Assembly: GCA_946495905.1 (NCBI GenBank)
Contig: CAMMEP010000013.1
Span: 1 to 26,416 of the forward strand
Origin: an uncultured Clostridium sp.
GTDB lineage: Bacteria; Bacillota; Clostridia; TANB77; CAG-508
Reading direction: 5' to 3'
Length of the DNA stretch: 26,416 bases
The notes beneath the pieces were generated by a model. The model had not been told where the DNA came from, made no database searches, and worked only from the letters and a program-made list of their open reading frames with translations. Shown one piece after another: positions 7,601-16,322 of the stretch (the stretch's first letter is position 1; each line of letters starts with the position of its first letter). The translations under genes were made by a program, and so were the position numbers.

Positions 7601-8970
7601 CAATGCCAAATACATCAGATAGAGTTATAATCAATACAGCAGAAATTTCTGATGACGCTGATGAAGATGGAAATCCAGTAGAAGATGTAGACTCTACACC
7701 AGACAATAATGAAGAGGAAGAAGACGACCAAGATATTGAAAAAATAAAAGTAAAATATTTTGATTTAGCTTTAAGAAAATTTATTACTGGTGTAAATGAT
7801 GAAGAAATAACAAACAGAGTACCAATATTTAGTATTGAGGATGGAGAGTATACTTATACACATCCAAAAGACCCAGTAGAAGTAGCAAATGGAGATATTG
7901 TAATCTATACATTAAGAATCTATAATGAAGGTACACAAGCAGGATATGCAGAAGAGGTAAAAGATGATTTACCAGAAGGTTTAGAATTCTTACCAGATAA
8001 TAGTGTTAATACAGAATATAGATGGGTAATGTATGATGCAAATGGAAATGTAACAGAAAATGTAGAAGAAGCGGTAAGCATTAGAACAGATTACTTATCA
8101 AAAGCACAAGAAGATGCAACAGGAAGAGATAATCTATTAGATGCATTTGATCCAGAAACAATGACACAACCAGATTACAGAGATTTACAAATAGCCTTCC
8201 GTGTAACAGAACCAAATACATCGGACAGAATTTTAATTAATACAGCAGAAGTGTCAGAGGATAGCAACGAAAATGGTGAGCCAGTAGATGATATTGACTC
8301 TACTCCAGATAATGACCAAGAGGAAGAAGACGACATTGATATTGAAAAAGTAAAAGTAACTTACTTTGATTTAGCATTAAAGAAAATAATATCAAAAGTA
8401 ACAATGACATTAGATGGAGAAACAACTGTGGAAGAAACTGGACACGATTTTGACGTAGTACCAGAACCACCAGTAAAAATCGAACTTGGAAACCATAAAA
8501 TAAATGATGCTGTAATCAAATTCACATATCAAATTCGTATCACAAACGAAGGAAATAAAGCAGGATATGCATATGAAATAAAAGACTATATACCAGAAGG
8601 CCTAGAGTTTGTGGAAGAAGATAATGAAGGATGGGTACTATCCGATGATGGTAAAACAGTAACAACAACACAATTATCTGAAACATTATTAGAACCAGGA
8701 GACAGTGTTGTAATAGAAATAACATTTAGATGGATTAATGGACATAACAACCTAGGAGTAAAAACAAACTGGGCAGAAATCTCCGAAGATAGTGATGACG
8801 ATATTGACTCTACACCAGACAACTTCGAAAAAGGCGAAGACGATATTGATGATGCTGAAGTAATATTATCTATCGTAACAGGTGTAGGAGAACATTTTAT
8901 AGGAGTAATAGCAGCAGTACTTGTAATACTTGCAGGAGGAGTAATACTAATTAAGAAGTTTGTATTATAG
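4645..8970 (+). CDS. Thioester-domain adhesin with five DUF11-like modules and C-terminal membrane anchor
   Basis: A 1441-aa secreted, membrane-tethered fibre. Two starts are plausible: ATG 4645 (behind AAAAGGG) or ATG 4651 (behind AAAAGG, 6-nt spacing). The signal peptide ends near residue 33 (NIAKAA). The thioester domain spans about residues 38-380, with Cys81 in TIYCLKGGPGFGS and Gln185 in VVQQLAVWHFTN, the pair expected to form the thioester. Five beta-sandwich modules start at about residues 403, 602, 837, 1039 and 1241, each with FDLxLRKFI or FDLALKKII, GDxVxYTxRxYNEG and a NIAEI/NTAEI/NWAEI strand. Lys and Asn there suggest self-formed isopeptide bonds. DDDD- or EEEDD-rich linkers separate the modules. 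Residues 1413-1441 form a membrane helix with a KKFVL tail; there is no LPXTG. The final 835 bp are identical to those of the next gene. A role in attachment is inferred. Confidence 0.9.
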   Translation: MVMNMKLKKLALIIILTLLAIILTSAFNIAKAATATEPKYLTIKQLRSSGYGYKALEKNIWKIVETNSNGTTANYDSTIYCLKGGPGFGSNEFGSGTPTVRAYTRYFDMKNPSSIDSPYVDALPDVNSDTYKALLWLLENVYVVPRTNASDTEKQEAAEYRELLLNNAGIQDSYLTDDDIDVVQQLAVWHFTNSGDSFDVERDGTQTFELLVNFYKNNDDNYIALSDEDYWGDEGYYRAEEAIQLYQYLVNTAEANAPDYEVKTASQPYEIADLTQTVKAEGNNYIIGPFRINQISDTTGTLEGTFTDGNGETISNLSLQNASGSTFSNLEDTIGQDFYIVVPNTTNIDKITFSINGSYFDTTVTYWSVEGAAAIDQPVAIVERVKKDYSDSEEFTKPAEEIFDLALRKFIVSINNVEPTTSRVPSISNDTLEDLRDGTITTAEKVHPKNPLTVTTGDTVLYTIRIYNEGDIDGIVTEITDYLPDGLSLKEDSSINTENGWISEDGRTVTTNKLAGQVIPAFDGTTLHYLDVQIECIVTASVSDTDTNLKNIAEITGATDSEGEEVPDRDSTPDNVDVPGYGDESQEDDDDFEDLVILGQYFDLSLRKFIIQVNDTELKDNDGNYLREPVVDTTPLTSGSSTTAIYNHPKDPVEVAIGDEVIYTIRVYNEGQIDGYVYEITDHLPANLEFVNDEFNASYGWTISEDGRTVTTNITSPDTEYSASRDTIYEDRKEGADKVILEAFDGTNLDYIDVQIKCRVRDTATAEEKLTNIAEVTDSRDSEGQEVTDRDSTEDNVTLPSDETLPNYKDDEINRGDEYIPGQEDDDDFEKVIIQKFDLALRKFITGVNDIVITDREPVFSIEDGEYVYAHTKDPVEVATGDTVIYTLRIYNEGDIAGYAEEVKDDIPEGLEFLPENTTNINYRWVMYDAEGNVTENVEDAVSIRTDYLSKAQEEETGRDNLIEAFDPETMDEPDYKEVRIAFKVTMPNTSDRVIINTAEISDDADEDGNPVEDVDSTPDNNEEEEDDQDIEKIKVKYFDLALRKFITGVNDEEITNRVPIFSIEDGEYTYTHPKDPVEVANGDIVIYTLRIYNEGTQAGYAEEVKDDLPEGLEFLPDNSVNTEYRWVMYDANGNVTENVEEAVSIRTDYLSKAQEDATGRDNLLDAFDPETMTQPDYRDLQIAFRVTEPNTSDRILINTAEVSEDSNENGEPVDDIDSTPDNDQEEEDDIDIEKVKVTYFDLALKKIISKVTMTLDGETTVEETGHDFDVVPEPPVKIELGNHKINDAVIKFTYQIRITNEGNKAGYAYEIKDYIPEGLEFVEEDNEGWVLSDDGKTVTTTQLSETLLEPGDSVVIEITFRWINGHNNLGVKTNWAEISEDSDDDIDSTPDNFEKGEDDIDDAEVILSIVTGVGEHFIGVIAAVLVILAGGVILIKKFVL
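8135..8969 (+). repeat. 835-bp block identical to 15415-16249
   Basis: From codon ~1164 to the second base of the stop codon every base matches the next adhesin gene. Just upstream synonymous differences appear (CTATTAG against TTATTAG), and just downstream the sequences are unrelated (stop TAG against TAA). Confidence 0.95.
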
Positions 8971-9013
8971 AAAATATGAATTAAGTAATAATACTAGATT
9001 ATTATGATAACAG

Positions 9014-9060
9014 AAAAAGAGCTCAAAGCTTAAGGAAACTTAAGGTTTGAGCTCTTTTTA
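9014..9060 (+). terminator. Terminator of the 1441-aa adhesin gene
   Basis: A stem of about 20 bp (AAAAAGAGCTCAAAGCTTAA paired with TTAAGGTTTGAGCTCTTTTT) ends in a T run 44 bp after the stop codon. A polypurine tract of about 50 bp follows (9060-9110). Confidence 0.9.
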
Positions 9061-9209
9061 AAAGGAAAAAATAGAAAAGAAAAGGGAAAAAGAAAGAAAG
9101 AGGAAAAACATTAAAAAGCCTAGAAATAGGAAAAAACGAAATGTACACTAAAAGCAAAGAAGAATTTTTTTAATAGGGTTGAAAGAAATATTACAATAAA
9201 TAATAAAAT

Positions 9210-9226
9210 TGTAATAAAATTGTAAA
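9210..9226 (+). promoter_or_regulatory. Two phased TGTAAT/TGTAAA hexamers, WalR/YycF-like box
   Basis: TGTAAT (9210) and TGTAAA (9221) are 11 bp apart, with degenerate units on either side (9199 AATAAT, 9231 AGTAAA). They lie 29 bp before the TCCGTA motif, as in the other two adhesin genes (28 bp). A weaker version of the same operator. Confidence 0.5.
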
Positions 9227-9255
9227 ATTAAGTAAAATAAGCCCTAAATATAAAA

Positions 9256-9261
9256 TCCGTA
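9256..9261 (+). promoter_or_regulatory. Conserved TCCGTA motif
   Basis: TCCGTA lies 42 bp before the -35 element, one helical turn closer than the 52 bp found in the other two genes. Confidence 0.35.
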
Positions 9262-9303
9262 AGGAAAGAAAAAAGAACTTAAAAAAAGTGCTAAAAACTA
9301 CCA

Positions 9304-9332
9304 TTGACTTGTATTATTAAACTCAATAAAAT
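9304..9332 (+). promoter_or_regulatory. Promoter of the 2293-aa adhesin
   Basis: TTGACT and TAAAAT with a 17-bp spacer, 36 bp upstream of the start codon. Confidence 0.75.
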
Positions 9333-9368
9333 ATATATAATAATGGAAACTAGTGGGGGAATGAGAGA

Positions 9369-12300
9369 ATGAAAGTCAAAGCGTTAAAAAAAGTATTAAC
9401 AGTTTTAATGGTAACATTTATAGGAATACTATCTTTAAGTGTTTTTAACACAGTAAAAGCTGCAATATCAACAACACCTAAATATCTTACCATAAAACAA
9501 TTAAGAAGTAGTGGCTATGGTTATCGTGCATTAGAAAAAAACATATGGAAAATTGTAGAAACAAACAATAGTGGAACAACAGCCAATTATAATAATACCA
9601 TTTATTGTTTAAAAGCTGGACCAGGATTTGGATCTTCCGAATTTGGAAATGGAACGCCTACAGTAAGACCATATACTAGATATTTCGACATGACAGATTC
9701 TAGCTTTATTAATTCCAATGATATATATAGAAATGTACTACCAACCGATAGCACAACATATAACGCATTGCTATGGATTTTAGAGCATGCCTATGTACCA
9801 GGAAGTGACAACGCTGCAGAATATAAAACATCATTATTAAATGCAGCAGGCATAAGATATGAAGATTTAACAGATGACGATATAGATGTAGTACAACAAT
9901 TAGCAATATGGCATTTTACCAATACAGGAAGTAGCTATGATGTAGAAATGGATGGAAGCAATACATTTGAGTTATATGTAAATTTAGATGCAGGAATAGA
10001 TGATAACTACATTGCTTTAAGTGACGACTTCTATTGGGGAGATGAAGGAGTTTATCGTTCAGATGATGCTATAACACTATATAACTACTTAGTAGATACT
10101 GCATTGTCAGAAGCTGAATCAGGATATACACCAACAACCAATACAGGATACACATTAGCAAAAAATTTAGGAAGTACTTTGCAAGAGTCAGGAAACAACT
10201 ATATAGTAGGACCATTTAAAATAGAAGGAACCAGAAATTCTAATGTTACATTAAATGGAACATTTACAAATGGAAGCGGAAGTCAAATAAATGTAATAAG
10301 ATACCAAAATGCAGATGGCACTACAACTTATAATAGTTTAGAAGACACCATTGGAAATGAATTCTACATAGTGGTATCTAATACAACAAATATAGACACA
10401 GTAACATTAAACATAAGCGGAAGCTATTCTAATACCAACATTACTTTTTGGTCAGTAGAAGGAGCCGACACAGCAGATCAACCAGTAGCAATAGTAGAAA
10501 GAACAGAAGAAAACTATCAAGATAGTGTTACATACACAAGACCTCCAGAAGAAATATTTGATCTAGCATTAAGAAAATTTATAGCATCTATAACATCGGA
10601 AGGGGCAGTAACAACCCCAGAGAATAGAGTACCAACAATAAGTGATGCAGAAAAAGAAGCATTAGCAGATGGAGACAAAACAACAGCAAATAAAGTACAT
10701 TCCAAAACTCCACTAGTTGTAAGTACAGGAGATACAGTACTATATACGATAAGAGTATATAATGAAGGAAATATTGACGGAATTGTAACAGAAATAACCG
10801 ATTATTTACCAAATGGATTAGAACTAAAAGAAGGAAGCAGTATTAATACACAATATAATTGGCACGATAATGGAGACGGAACAGTAACCACTGATTATTT
10901 AGCAGGGCAAGTAATACCAGCATTTGATGGAAGTGACTCAGATGCACCACATTATTTAGACGTGCAAATAGAATGTGTAGTAACAGCAAGAGTACAATCA
11001 GAAGATACCAATTTAAAAAATATAGCAGAAATAACTGGAGCAACTAATGAAGAAGGAGAAGAAGTTCCAGATAGAGATTCCACACCAGATAATGTAGATG
11101 TTCCTGATTATGGAAATGAAAGCCAAGAAGATGATGACGACTTTGAAGATCTAGTAATACTAGGTAAATACTTTGATTTATCTTTAAGAAAATATATTAC
11201 AAATATTGATGGAAAAGCAGTAACTAGTAGAGAACCAGTAGTAGATACTACTAGTCTTTCCTCTGGAACAACAGCTATTTATAATCATGACAAAACACCT
11301 TTAGGAGTAAAAGTAGGAGACGAAATTATTTATACCATAAGAGTATATAATGAAGGACAATTAGATGGATATGTAACTGAAATTACAGATCATTTACCAA
11401 CAAACTTAGAATTTGTAAACGATAGCTTTAACACAGAAAGAGGATGGGTACTAGAATCTGATGGAAGAACTGTAAAAACACAAATACTAACAGATGAATT
11501 AATTAGAGCTTATGATGGAGGCTCAACCTTAGATTATGTAGAAGTGCGAATAAAATGTAGAGTAACCAGTGGCGTAACACCAGGAGAAAAACTAACCAAC
11601 ATTGCAGAAATTTCAGGGTTCACAGATGGAGATGGCTACCAAGTTACCGATAGAGATTCACAAGAAGATAATATAACACTGCCAAATGACAATACACTTC
11701 CAAACTATAAAGATACAGAAATAAACAGAGGAGACGAATATATACCAGGACAACAAGATGATGACGACTTTGAAAAAGTATATGTACAAAGTTTTGATTT
11801 AGCACTAAGAAAATTCATTACAGGAGTAAATGCAGATGTTATAAACTCAAGAGAACCAGTATTTAGTATAGATAATGGAGAATATACCTATACCCATACA
11901 AAAGACCCTGTAATGGTAAAATCAGGAGACACTGTTATTTATACATTAAGAATCTATAACGAAGGAGATATTGCAGGATATGCAGAAGAGGTAAAAGATG
12001 ACATTCCAGAAGGATTAGAGTTTTTACCAGATAATACAACAAACATCAACTATAGATGGGTAATGTACGATGCTAATGGAAATGAGACAGAAAATGTAGA
12101 AGAAGCAGTAACAATAAGAACCGATTACTTATCTAAGGCACAGGAAGATGCAACAAGTAGAGATAATTTAATAGAAGCTTTTGACCCAGACACCATGAGT
12201 GAACCAGACTATAAAGAAGTAAGAGTAGCATTTAGAGTAACAGAACCAAACTCTTCTGATAGAGTAATTATTAATACAGCAGAAATTTCGGAAGATGCCG

Positions 12301-15300
12301 ACGAAGCTGGAGAACCAATTGATGACGAAGATTCTACACCAGATAATGATGAGCCAGAAGAAGACGATATCGATATTGAAAAAGTAATTGTAGAAGAATT
12401 TGACTTAGCACTTAGAAAATTCATTACAACAATAACATCAGCAGATGGACAAACAGTAACAACGCCAGAAAATAGAGAACCACAAATAACCATTGATACA
12501 ATAAATGACTTAGTAAATGGAAATACCACAACATTAGAAAAAACACACTCAAAAGACCCAATACAAGTAATGCCAGGAGATAAAGTAGTATATACCATAA
12601 GAATCTACAATGAAGGAACGATAGATGGATATGCTACCGAAATTACCGACTATTTACCAGATGGATTAAGATTTGTAGAGGACAGTAGTATAAATGCACA
12701 ATATGGTTGGACCAATCCTAGTGGAGATGGTAAAACTATTATAACTACAACCTTAGCAGACAACTTATTAAATGGAGTAGAAGGAACAAATGTAACCTAC
12801 ATTGATGTACAGATAGAATGTGAAGTAATAGCAGAATATGGAAATACAGAAACCAGCTTAAAAAATGTAGCAGAAATAACAAAAGCAGCAGATGAAGATG
12901 GAAATGAACAAGTTGTAGATAGAGATTCCACACCAGATAATTTAACAGAAGAGCAAATAGATAATTATAATCCTACTCCATATCCAGACAAGTCTGAAAG
13001 TGGAGAAGGTTATGAAGATGATGATGACTACGAAGAATTAGTAATTCCAGCTGCAACAGGAGACTTTGAATTAAAACTAATAAAAGTAAATGGACTAGGA
13101 AATAGACTATCTGGAGCAACATTTAAAGTAGAAGAACTTAATGCAGAGGGAAATGTAATAAATACTTATGAAGGACTTACAACAGATGGAACTGGTGAAG
13201 TTGTAACAGATAGAATTGCTGTATCAGGAGTTGGAACCAGAATCTTTGTTATTACAGAAGAAAATGCCCCAGATGGTTACGAATTATTAGGAGAACCAAT
13301 AAGACTTGAAGTAACAGTAGAATTAGTAGATGGAGTTTATACCGTTACAAATGTTAGTGCAACTAGACCAGAAGAAGTTATTAATGAAAGCAATTTACAA
13401 GGAGAAAACTTTAATGCAGCAGAAACTTTAACAACAACCATAAATCTTGAAACAAATAACTTAAATGTGGAAGAAACAGCACAATCAGTTAGTATAGAAA
13501 ACGGAGCAGTAAAAAGTATAGAAGTAATAGATAATACAATTGAAATAACAATTGAAAATAGCTACTTTGATTTAGCATTAAGAAAATTCATTACACAAAT
13601 AAATGAAACATCTGTAGAACCAAGCAGAGAACCACAAATAAGTGAAGAAACAAAGCAAAATGTATTTAATAGAACAACTACAACCTTAGAAAAAACACAT
13701 ACAAAAACACCATTACAAGTAAATACAGGAGATAGTGTAATTTATACAATAAGAGTATATAACGAAGGAGAAATAGCAGGATATGCAACCGAAATAACAG
13801 ACTACTTACCAAATGGATTAGCTTTAAAAGCAGACAGTACAATAAATACACAATATGGATGGGTAGCAGGAGAAAACGGAGAAGTAACAACAGACATAAC
13901 CTCACCAAATACAACAAATCCAAATAGAGACACAATATATGCAGACAGAAAAGAAGGAGACGATAAAGTAATAATTGATGCCTTTGATGGAAACAATGTA
14001 GACTACATTGATGTACAAATAGAGTGTGAGGTAGTAGCAAACAAAGGAGAAACAAACATAAGCTTAAAGAACGTAGCAGAAATAACAGGAGACTTAGATA
14101 AAGACAAAAACGAAGTAGAAGACAGAGATTCTACGCCAGATAATGTACCAGAAAAAGGAGAAAACTACAATCCAGGAGAATCCGAAAAAGGCTGGGGATA
14201 CGAAGATGATGACGATTACGAAGAACTAGTATTGCCACCAGCAACAGGAGACTTTAAAATTAAGTTGATAAAAGTAAATGGACTAGGCAATAGATTACAA
14301 GATGCTGTATTTAAAGTAGAAGAAGTAAATACAGATGGAACAGTTATTAACACATATGATGATTTAAGAACAAATGAAAATGGAGAAATCCTAATTGAGA
14401 ATTTAACAATAACAGGAGAAGGAACACGTAGATTTGTAATTAGTGAAAAAGAGGCACCAGAAGGATATACAGTATTAGAAGAATTTATTATAATTGATGT
14501 ACAAATTACACTAGAAAATGGTGAATACACAATAACAGCAAATAGAGTAGTAATGGGTGCAGTTCCAAATGGAGAACAATTGGGAAATCTTGAGGAAGAA
14601 ACTACAACAGAAGAGGTAGAAAAACTAGCTAGTGCAGAAGATAGTACAACAGAAAAAGCTACTAGTGCAGAAGAAAATACAAAAGAAGAAACAGAAAACT
14701 CTATTAGTAGAGAAAATACAAAAGAAAACACAGAAATGTTAACTAGTACAGCAATTAAGACAGAGCAAACATCAAGTAACAACACAAAATTAACAAATGA
14801 AAGTTCAATAATGGAAAGAACACAGCTAATAAATAAAATAACAAGAGAAACAAAAGAAAGTGTAGTTACTACAAACTTAACACAAACTTTATATGGGGCG
14901 CCAGAAGAAACAGAGGAAAATGCAACGAATACTACAGAAAATGATGGAAACTCAGCGAATACTACAGAAAATGATGGACCAGTAAAGAGCATTATAGTAA
15001 ATGGAAATACCATAGAAATAACAATTGAGAACACATATTTCGACTTATCCTTAAGAAAATTCATTACAGGGGTAAATGACGAAGAAATAACAGGTAGAGT
15101 ACCAATATTTAGTATAGTAGATGGAGAATATACTTATACACATCCAAAAGATCCCGTAGAAGTGGCAACAGAAGATACAGTAATTTACACTATAAGAGTT
15201 TACAATGAAGGAGAAATAGCAGGATATGCAGAGGAAGTAAAAGATGATCTACCAGAAGGATTAGAATTCTTGCCAGATAATGAAATAAATACAGAATACA

Positions 15301-16250
15301 GATGGATTATGTATGATGCCAATGGAAATGTAACAGAAAATGTAGAAGAAGCGGTAAGCATTAGAACAGATTATCTATCAAAAGCACAAGAAGATGCAAC
15401 AGGAAGAGACAATTTATTAGATGCATTTGATCCAGAAACAATGACACAACCAGATTACAGAGATTTACAAATAGCCTTCCGTGTAACAGAACCAAATACA
15501 TCGGACAGAATTTTAATTAATACAGCAGAAGTGTCAGAGGATAGCAACGAAAATGGTGAGCCAGTAGATGATATTGACTCTACTCCAGATAATGACCAAG
15601 AGGAAGAAGACGACATTGATATTGAAAAAGTAAAAGTAACTTACTTTGATTTAGCATTAAAGAAAATAATATCAAAAGTAACAATGACATTAGATGGAGA
15701 AACAACTGTGGAAGAAACTGGACACGATTTTGACGTAGTACCAGAACCACCAGTAAAAATCGAACTTGGAAACCATAAAATAAATGATGCTGTAATCAAA
15801 TTCACATATCAAATTCGTATCACAAACGAAGGAAATAAAGCAGGATATGCATATGAAATAAAAGACTATATACCAGAAGGCCTAGAGTTTGTGGAAGAAG
15901 ATAATGAAGGATGGGTACTATCCGATGATGGTAAAACAGTAACAACAACACAATTATCTGAAACATTATTAGAACCAGGAGACAGTGTTGTAATAGAAAT
16001 AACATTTAGATGGATTAATGGACATAACAACCTAGGAGTAAAAACAAACTGGGCAGAAATCTCCGAAGATAGTGATGACGATATTGACTCTACACCAGAC
16101 AACTTCGAAAAAGGCGAAGACGATATTGATGATGCTGAAGTAATATTATCTATCGTAACAGGTGTAGGAGAACATTTTATAGGAGTAATAGCAGCAGTAC
16201 TTGTAATACTTGCAGGAGGAGTAATACTAATTAAGAAGTTTGTATTATAA
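9369..16250 (+). CDS. Giant thioester-domain adhesin, 2293 aa, with seven DUF11-like and two Cna_B/SpaA-like modules
   Basis: The start ATG 9369 lies 8 nt behind GGGGA. A signal peptide ends near residue 32. The thioester domain carries Cys80 (TIYCLKAGPGFGS) and Gln177 (VVQQLAIWHFTN). DUF11-like modules begin at about residues 397, 602, 809, 1011, 1400, 1891 and 2093, all opening with an FDLxLRKF-type strand. Two Cna_B/SpaA-like domains (about 1228-1330 and 1625-1725, both beginning ATGDFxxKLIKVNGLGNRL, with ITEENAPDGY and ISEKEAPEGY) follow modules 4 and 5; the Glu in these motifs is the usual isopeptide catalyst. A Thr/Glu/Ser-rich stalk of roughly 140 residues (1737-1875) with a tandem NTTENDG repeat separates the second Cna_B domain from module 6. 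Residues 2265-2293 form the membrane anchor; no LPXTG. It is longer than its neighbour by added modules and shares the identical 3' 835 bp. Confidence 0.9.
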   Translation: MKVKALKKVLTVLMVTFIGILSLSVFNTVKAAISTTPKYLTIKQLRSSGYGYRALEKNIWKIVETNNSGTTANYNNTIYCLKAGPGFGSSEFGNGTPTVRPYTRYFDMTDSSFINSNDIYRNVLPTDSTTYNALLWILEHAYVPGSDNAAEYKTSLLNAAGIRYEDLTDDDIDVVQQLAIWHFTNTGSSYDVEMDGSNTFELYVNLDAGIDDNYIALSDDFYWGDEGVYRSDDAITLYNYLVDTALSEAESGYTPTTNTGYTLAKNLGSTLQESGNNYIVGPFKIEGTRNSNVTLNGTFTNGSGSQINVIRYQNADGTTTYNSLEDTIGNEFYIVVSNTTNIDTVTLNISGSYSNTNITFWSVEGADTADQPVAIVERTEENYQDSVTYTRPPEEIFDLALRKFIASITSEGAVTTPENRVPTISDAEKEALADGDKTTANKVHSKTPLVVSTGDTVLYTIRVYNEGNIDGIVTEITDYLPNGLELKEGSSINTQYNWHDNGDGTVTTDYLAGQVIPAFDGSDSDAPHYLDVQIECVVTARVQSEDTNLKNIAEITGATNEEGEEVPDRDSTPDNVDVPDYGNESQEDDDDFEDLVILGKYFDLSLRKYITNIDGKAVTSREPVVDTTSLSSGTTAIYNHDKTPLGVKVGDEIIYTIRVYNEGQLDGYVTEITDHLPTNLEFVNDSFNTERGWVLESDGRTVKTQILTDELIRAYDGGSTLDYVEVRIKCRVTSGVTPGEKLTNIAEISGFTDGDGYQVTDRDSQEDNITLPNDNTLPNYKDTEINRGDEYIPGQQDDDDFEKVYVQSFDLALRKFITGVNADVINSREPVFSIDNGEYTYTHTKDPVMVKSGDTVIYTLRIYNEGDIAGYAEEVKDDIPEGLEFLPDNTTNINYRWVMYDANGNETENVEEAVTIRTDYLSKAQEDATSRDNLIEAFDPDTMSEPDYKEVRVAFRVTEPNSSDRVIINTAEISEDADEAGEPIDDEDSTPDNDEPEEDDIDIEKVIVEEFDLALRKFITTITSADGQTVTTPENREPQITIDTINDLVNGNTTTLEKTHSKDPIQVMPGDKVVYTIRIYNEGTIDGYATEITDYLPDGLRFVEDSSINAQYGWTNPSGDGKTIITTTLADNLLNGVEGTNVTYIDVQIECEVIAEYGNTETSLKNVAEITKAADEDGNEQVVDRDSTPDNLTEEQIDNYNPTPYPDKSESGEGYEDDDDYEELVIPAATGDFELKLIKVNGLGNRLSGATFKVEELNAEGNVINTYEGLTTDGTGEVVTDRIAVSGVGTRIFVITEENAPDGYELLGEPIRLEVTVELVDGVYTVTNVSATRPEEVINESNLQGENFNAAETLTTTINLETNNLNVEETAQSVSIENGAVKSIEVIDNTIEITIENSYFDLALRKFITQINETSVEPSREPQISEETKQNVFNRTTTTLEKTHTKTPLQVNTGDSVIYTIRVYNEGEIAGYATEITDYLPNGLALKADSTINTQYGWVAGENGEVTTDITSPNTTNPNRDTIYADRKEGDDKVIIDAFDGNNVDYIDVQIECEVVANKGETNISLKNVAEITGDLDKDKNEVEDRDSTPDNVPEKGENYNPGESEKGWGYEDDDDYEELVLPPATGDFKIKLIKVNGLGNRLQDAVFKVEEVNTDGTVINTYDDLRTNENGEILIENLTITGEGTRRFVISEKEAPEGYTVLEEFIIIDVQITLENGEYTITANRVVMGAVPNGEQLGNLEEETTTEEVEKLASAEDSTTEKATSAEENTKEETENSISRENTKENTEMLTSTAIKTEQTSSNNTKLTNESSIMERTQLINKITRETKESVVTTNLTQTLYGAPEETEENATNTTENDGNSANTTENDGPVKSIIVNGNTIEITIENTYFDLSLRKFITGVNDEEITGRVPIFSIVDGEYTYTHPKDPVEVATEDTVIYTIRVYNEGEIAGYAEEVKDDLPEGLEFLPDNEINTEYRWIMYDANGNVTENVEEAVSIRTDYLSKAQEDATGRDNLLDAFDPETMTQPDYRDLQIAFRVTEPNTSDRILINTAEVSEDSNENGEPVDDIDSTPDNDQEEEDDIDIEKVKVTYFDLALKKIISKVTMTLDGETTVEETGHDFDVVPEPPVKIELGNHKINDAVIKFTYQIRITNEGNKAGYAYEIKDYIPEGLEFVEEDNEGWVLSDDGKTVTTTQLSETLLEPGDSVVIEITFRWINGHNNLGVKTNWAEISEDSDDDIDSTPDNFEKGEDDIDDAEVILSIVTGVGEHFIGVIAAVLVILAGGVILIKKFVL
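14926..14978 (+). repeat. Tandem 30-bp repeat in the stalk
   Basis: A 23-bp stretch beginning CGAATACTACAG occurs at 14926 and again at 14956, giving the peptide NTTENDG twice. Length variation by slippage is likely here. Confidence 0.7.
15415..16249 (+). repeat. 835-bp block identical to 8135-8969
   Basis: Second copy of the perfect repeat that encodes the last module and membrane anchor of both adhesins. The spacing between the copies is exactly 7280 bp. Confidence 0.95.
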
Positions 16251-16272
16251 AGAAGATAATACTTAAGTAAAG

Positions 16273-16300
16273 AAGAGAACTTCAGGTGAAGTTCTCTTTC
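16273..16300 (+). terminator. Terminator of the 2293-aa adhesin gene
   Basis: AGAGAACTTC and GAAGTTCTCT form a 10-bp stem with a 4-nt loop followed by TTCGTT, 24 bp after the stop. Confidence 0.75.
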
Positions 16301-16322
16301 GTTACCAATCACAGATTAACAT

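Noticed and set aside
8813..8970. Sortase signal at the adhesin C-terminus
   Set aside because: No LPXTG or close variant precedes the membrane helix; the nearest motif, STPDNFEKGEDD, is not sortase-like.
14216..15064. 282-codon open frame on the minus strand
   Set aside because: It is antisense to the Thr/Glu-rich stalk and Cna_B region of the 2293-aa adhesin. The product is a low-complexity Ser/Val/Phe-rich sequence with no ribosome binding site, explained by codon bias of the real gene.
15866..16312. 148-codon minus-strand open frame across the adhesin 3' end
   Set aside because: Antisense of the acidic module and membrane anchor. The same shadow appears at the identical block at 8586-8822. 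No ribosome binding site or family features.
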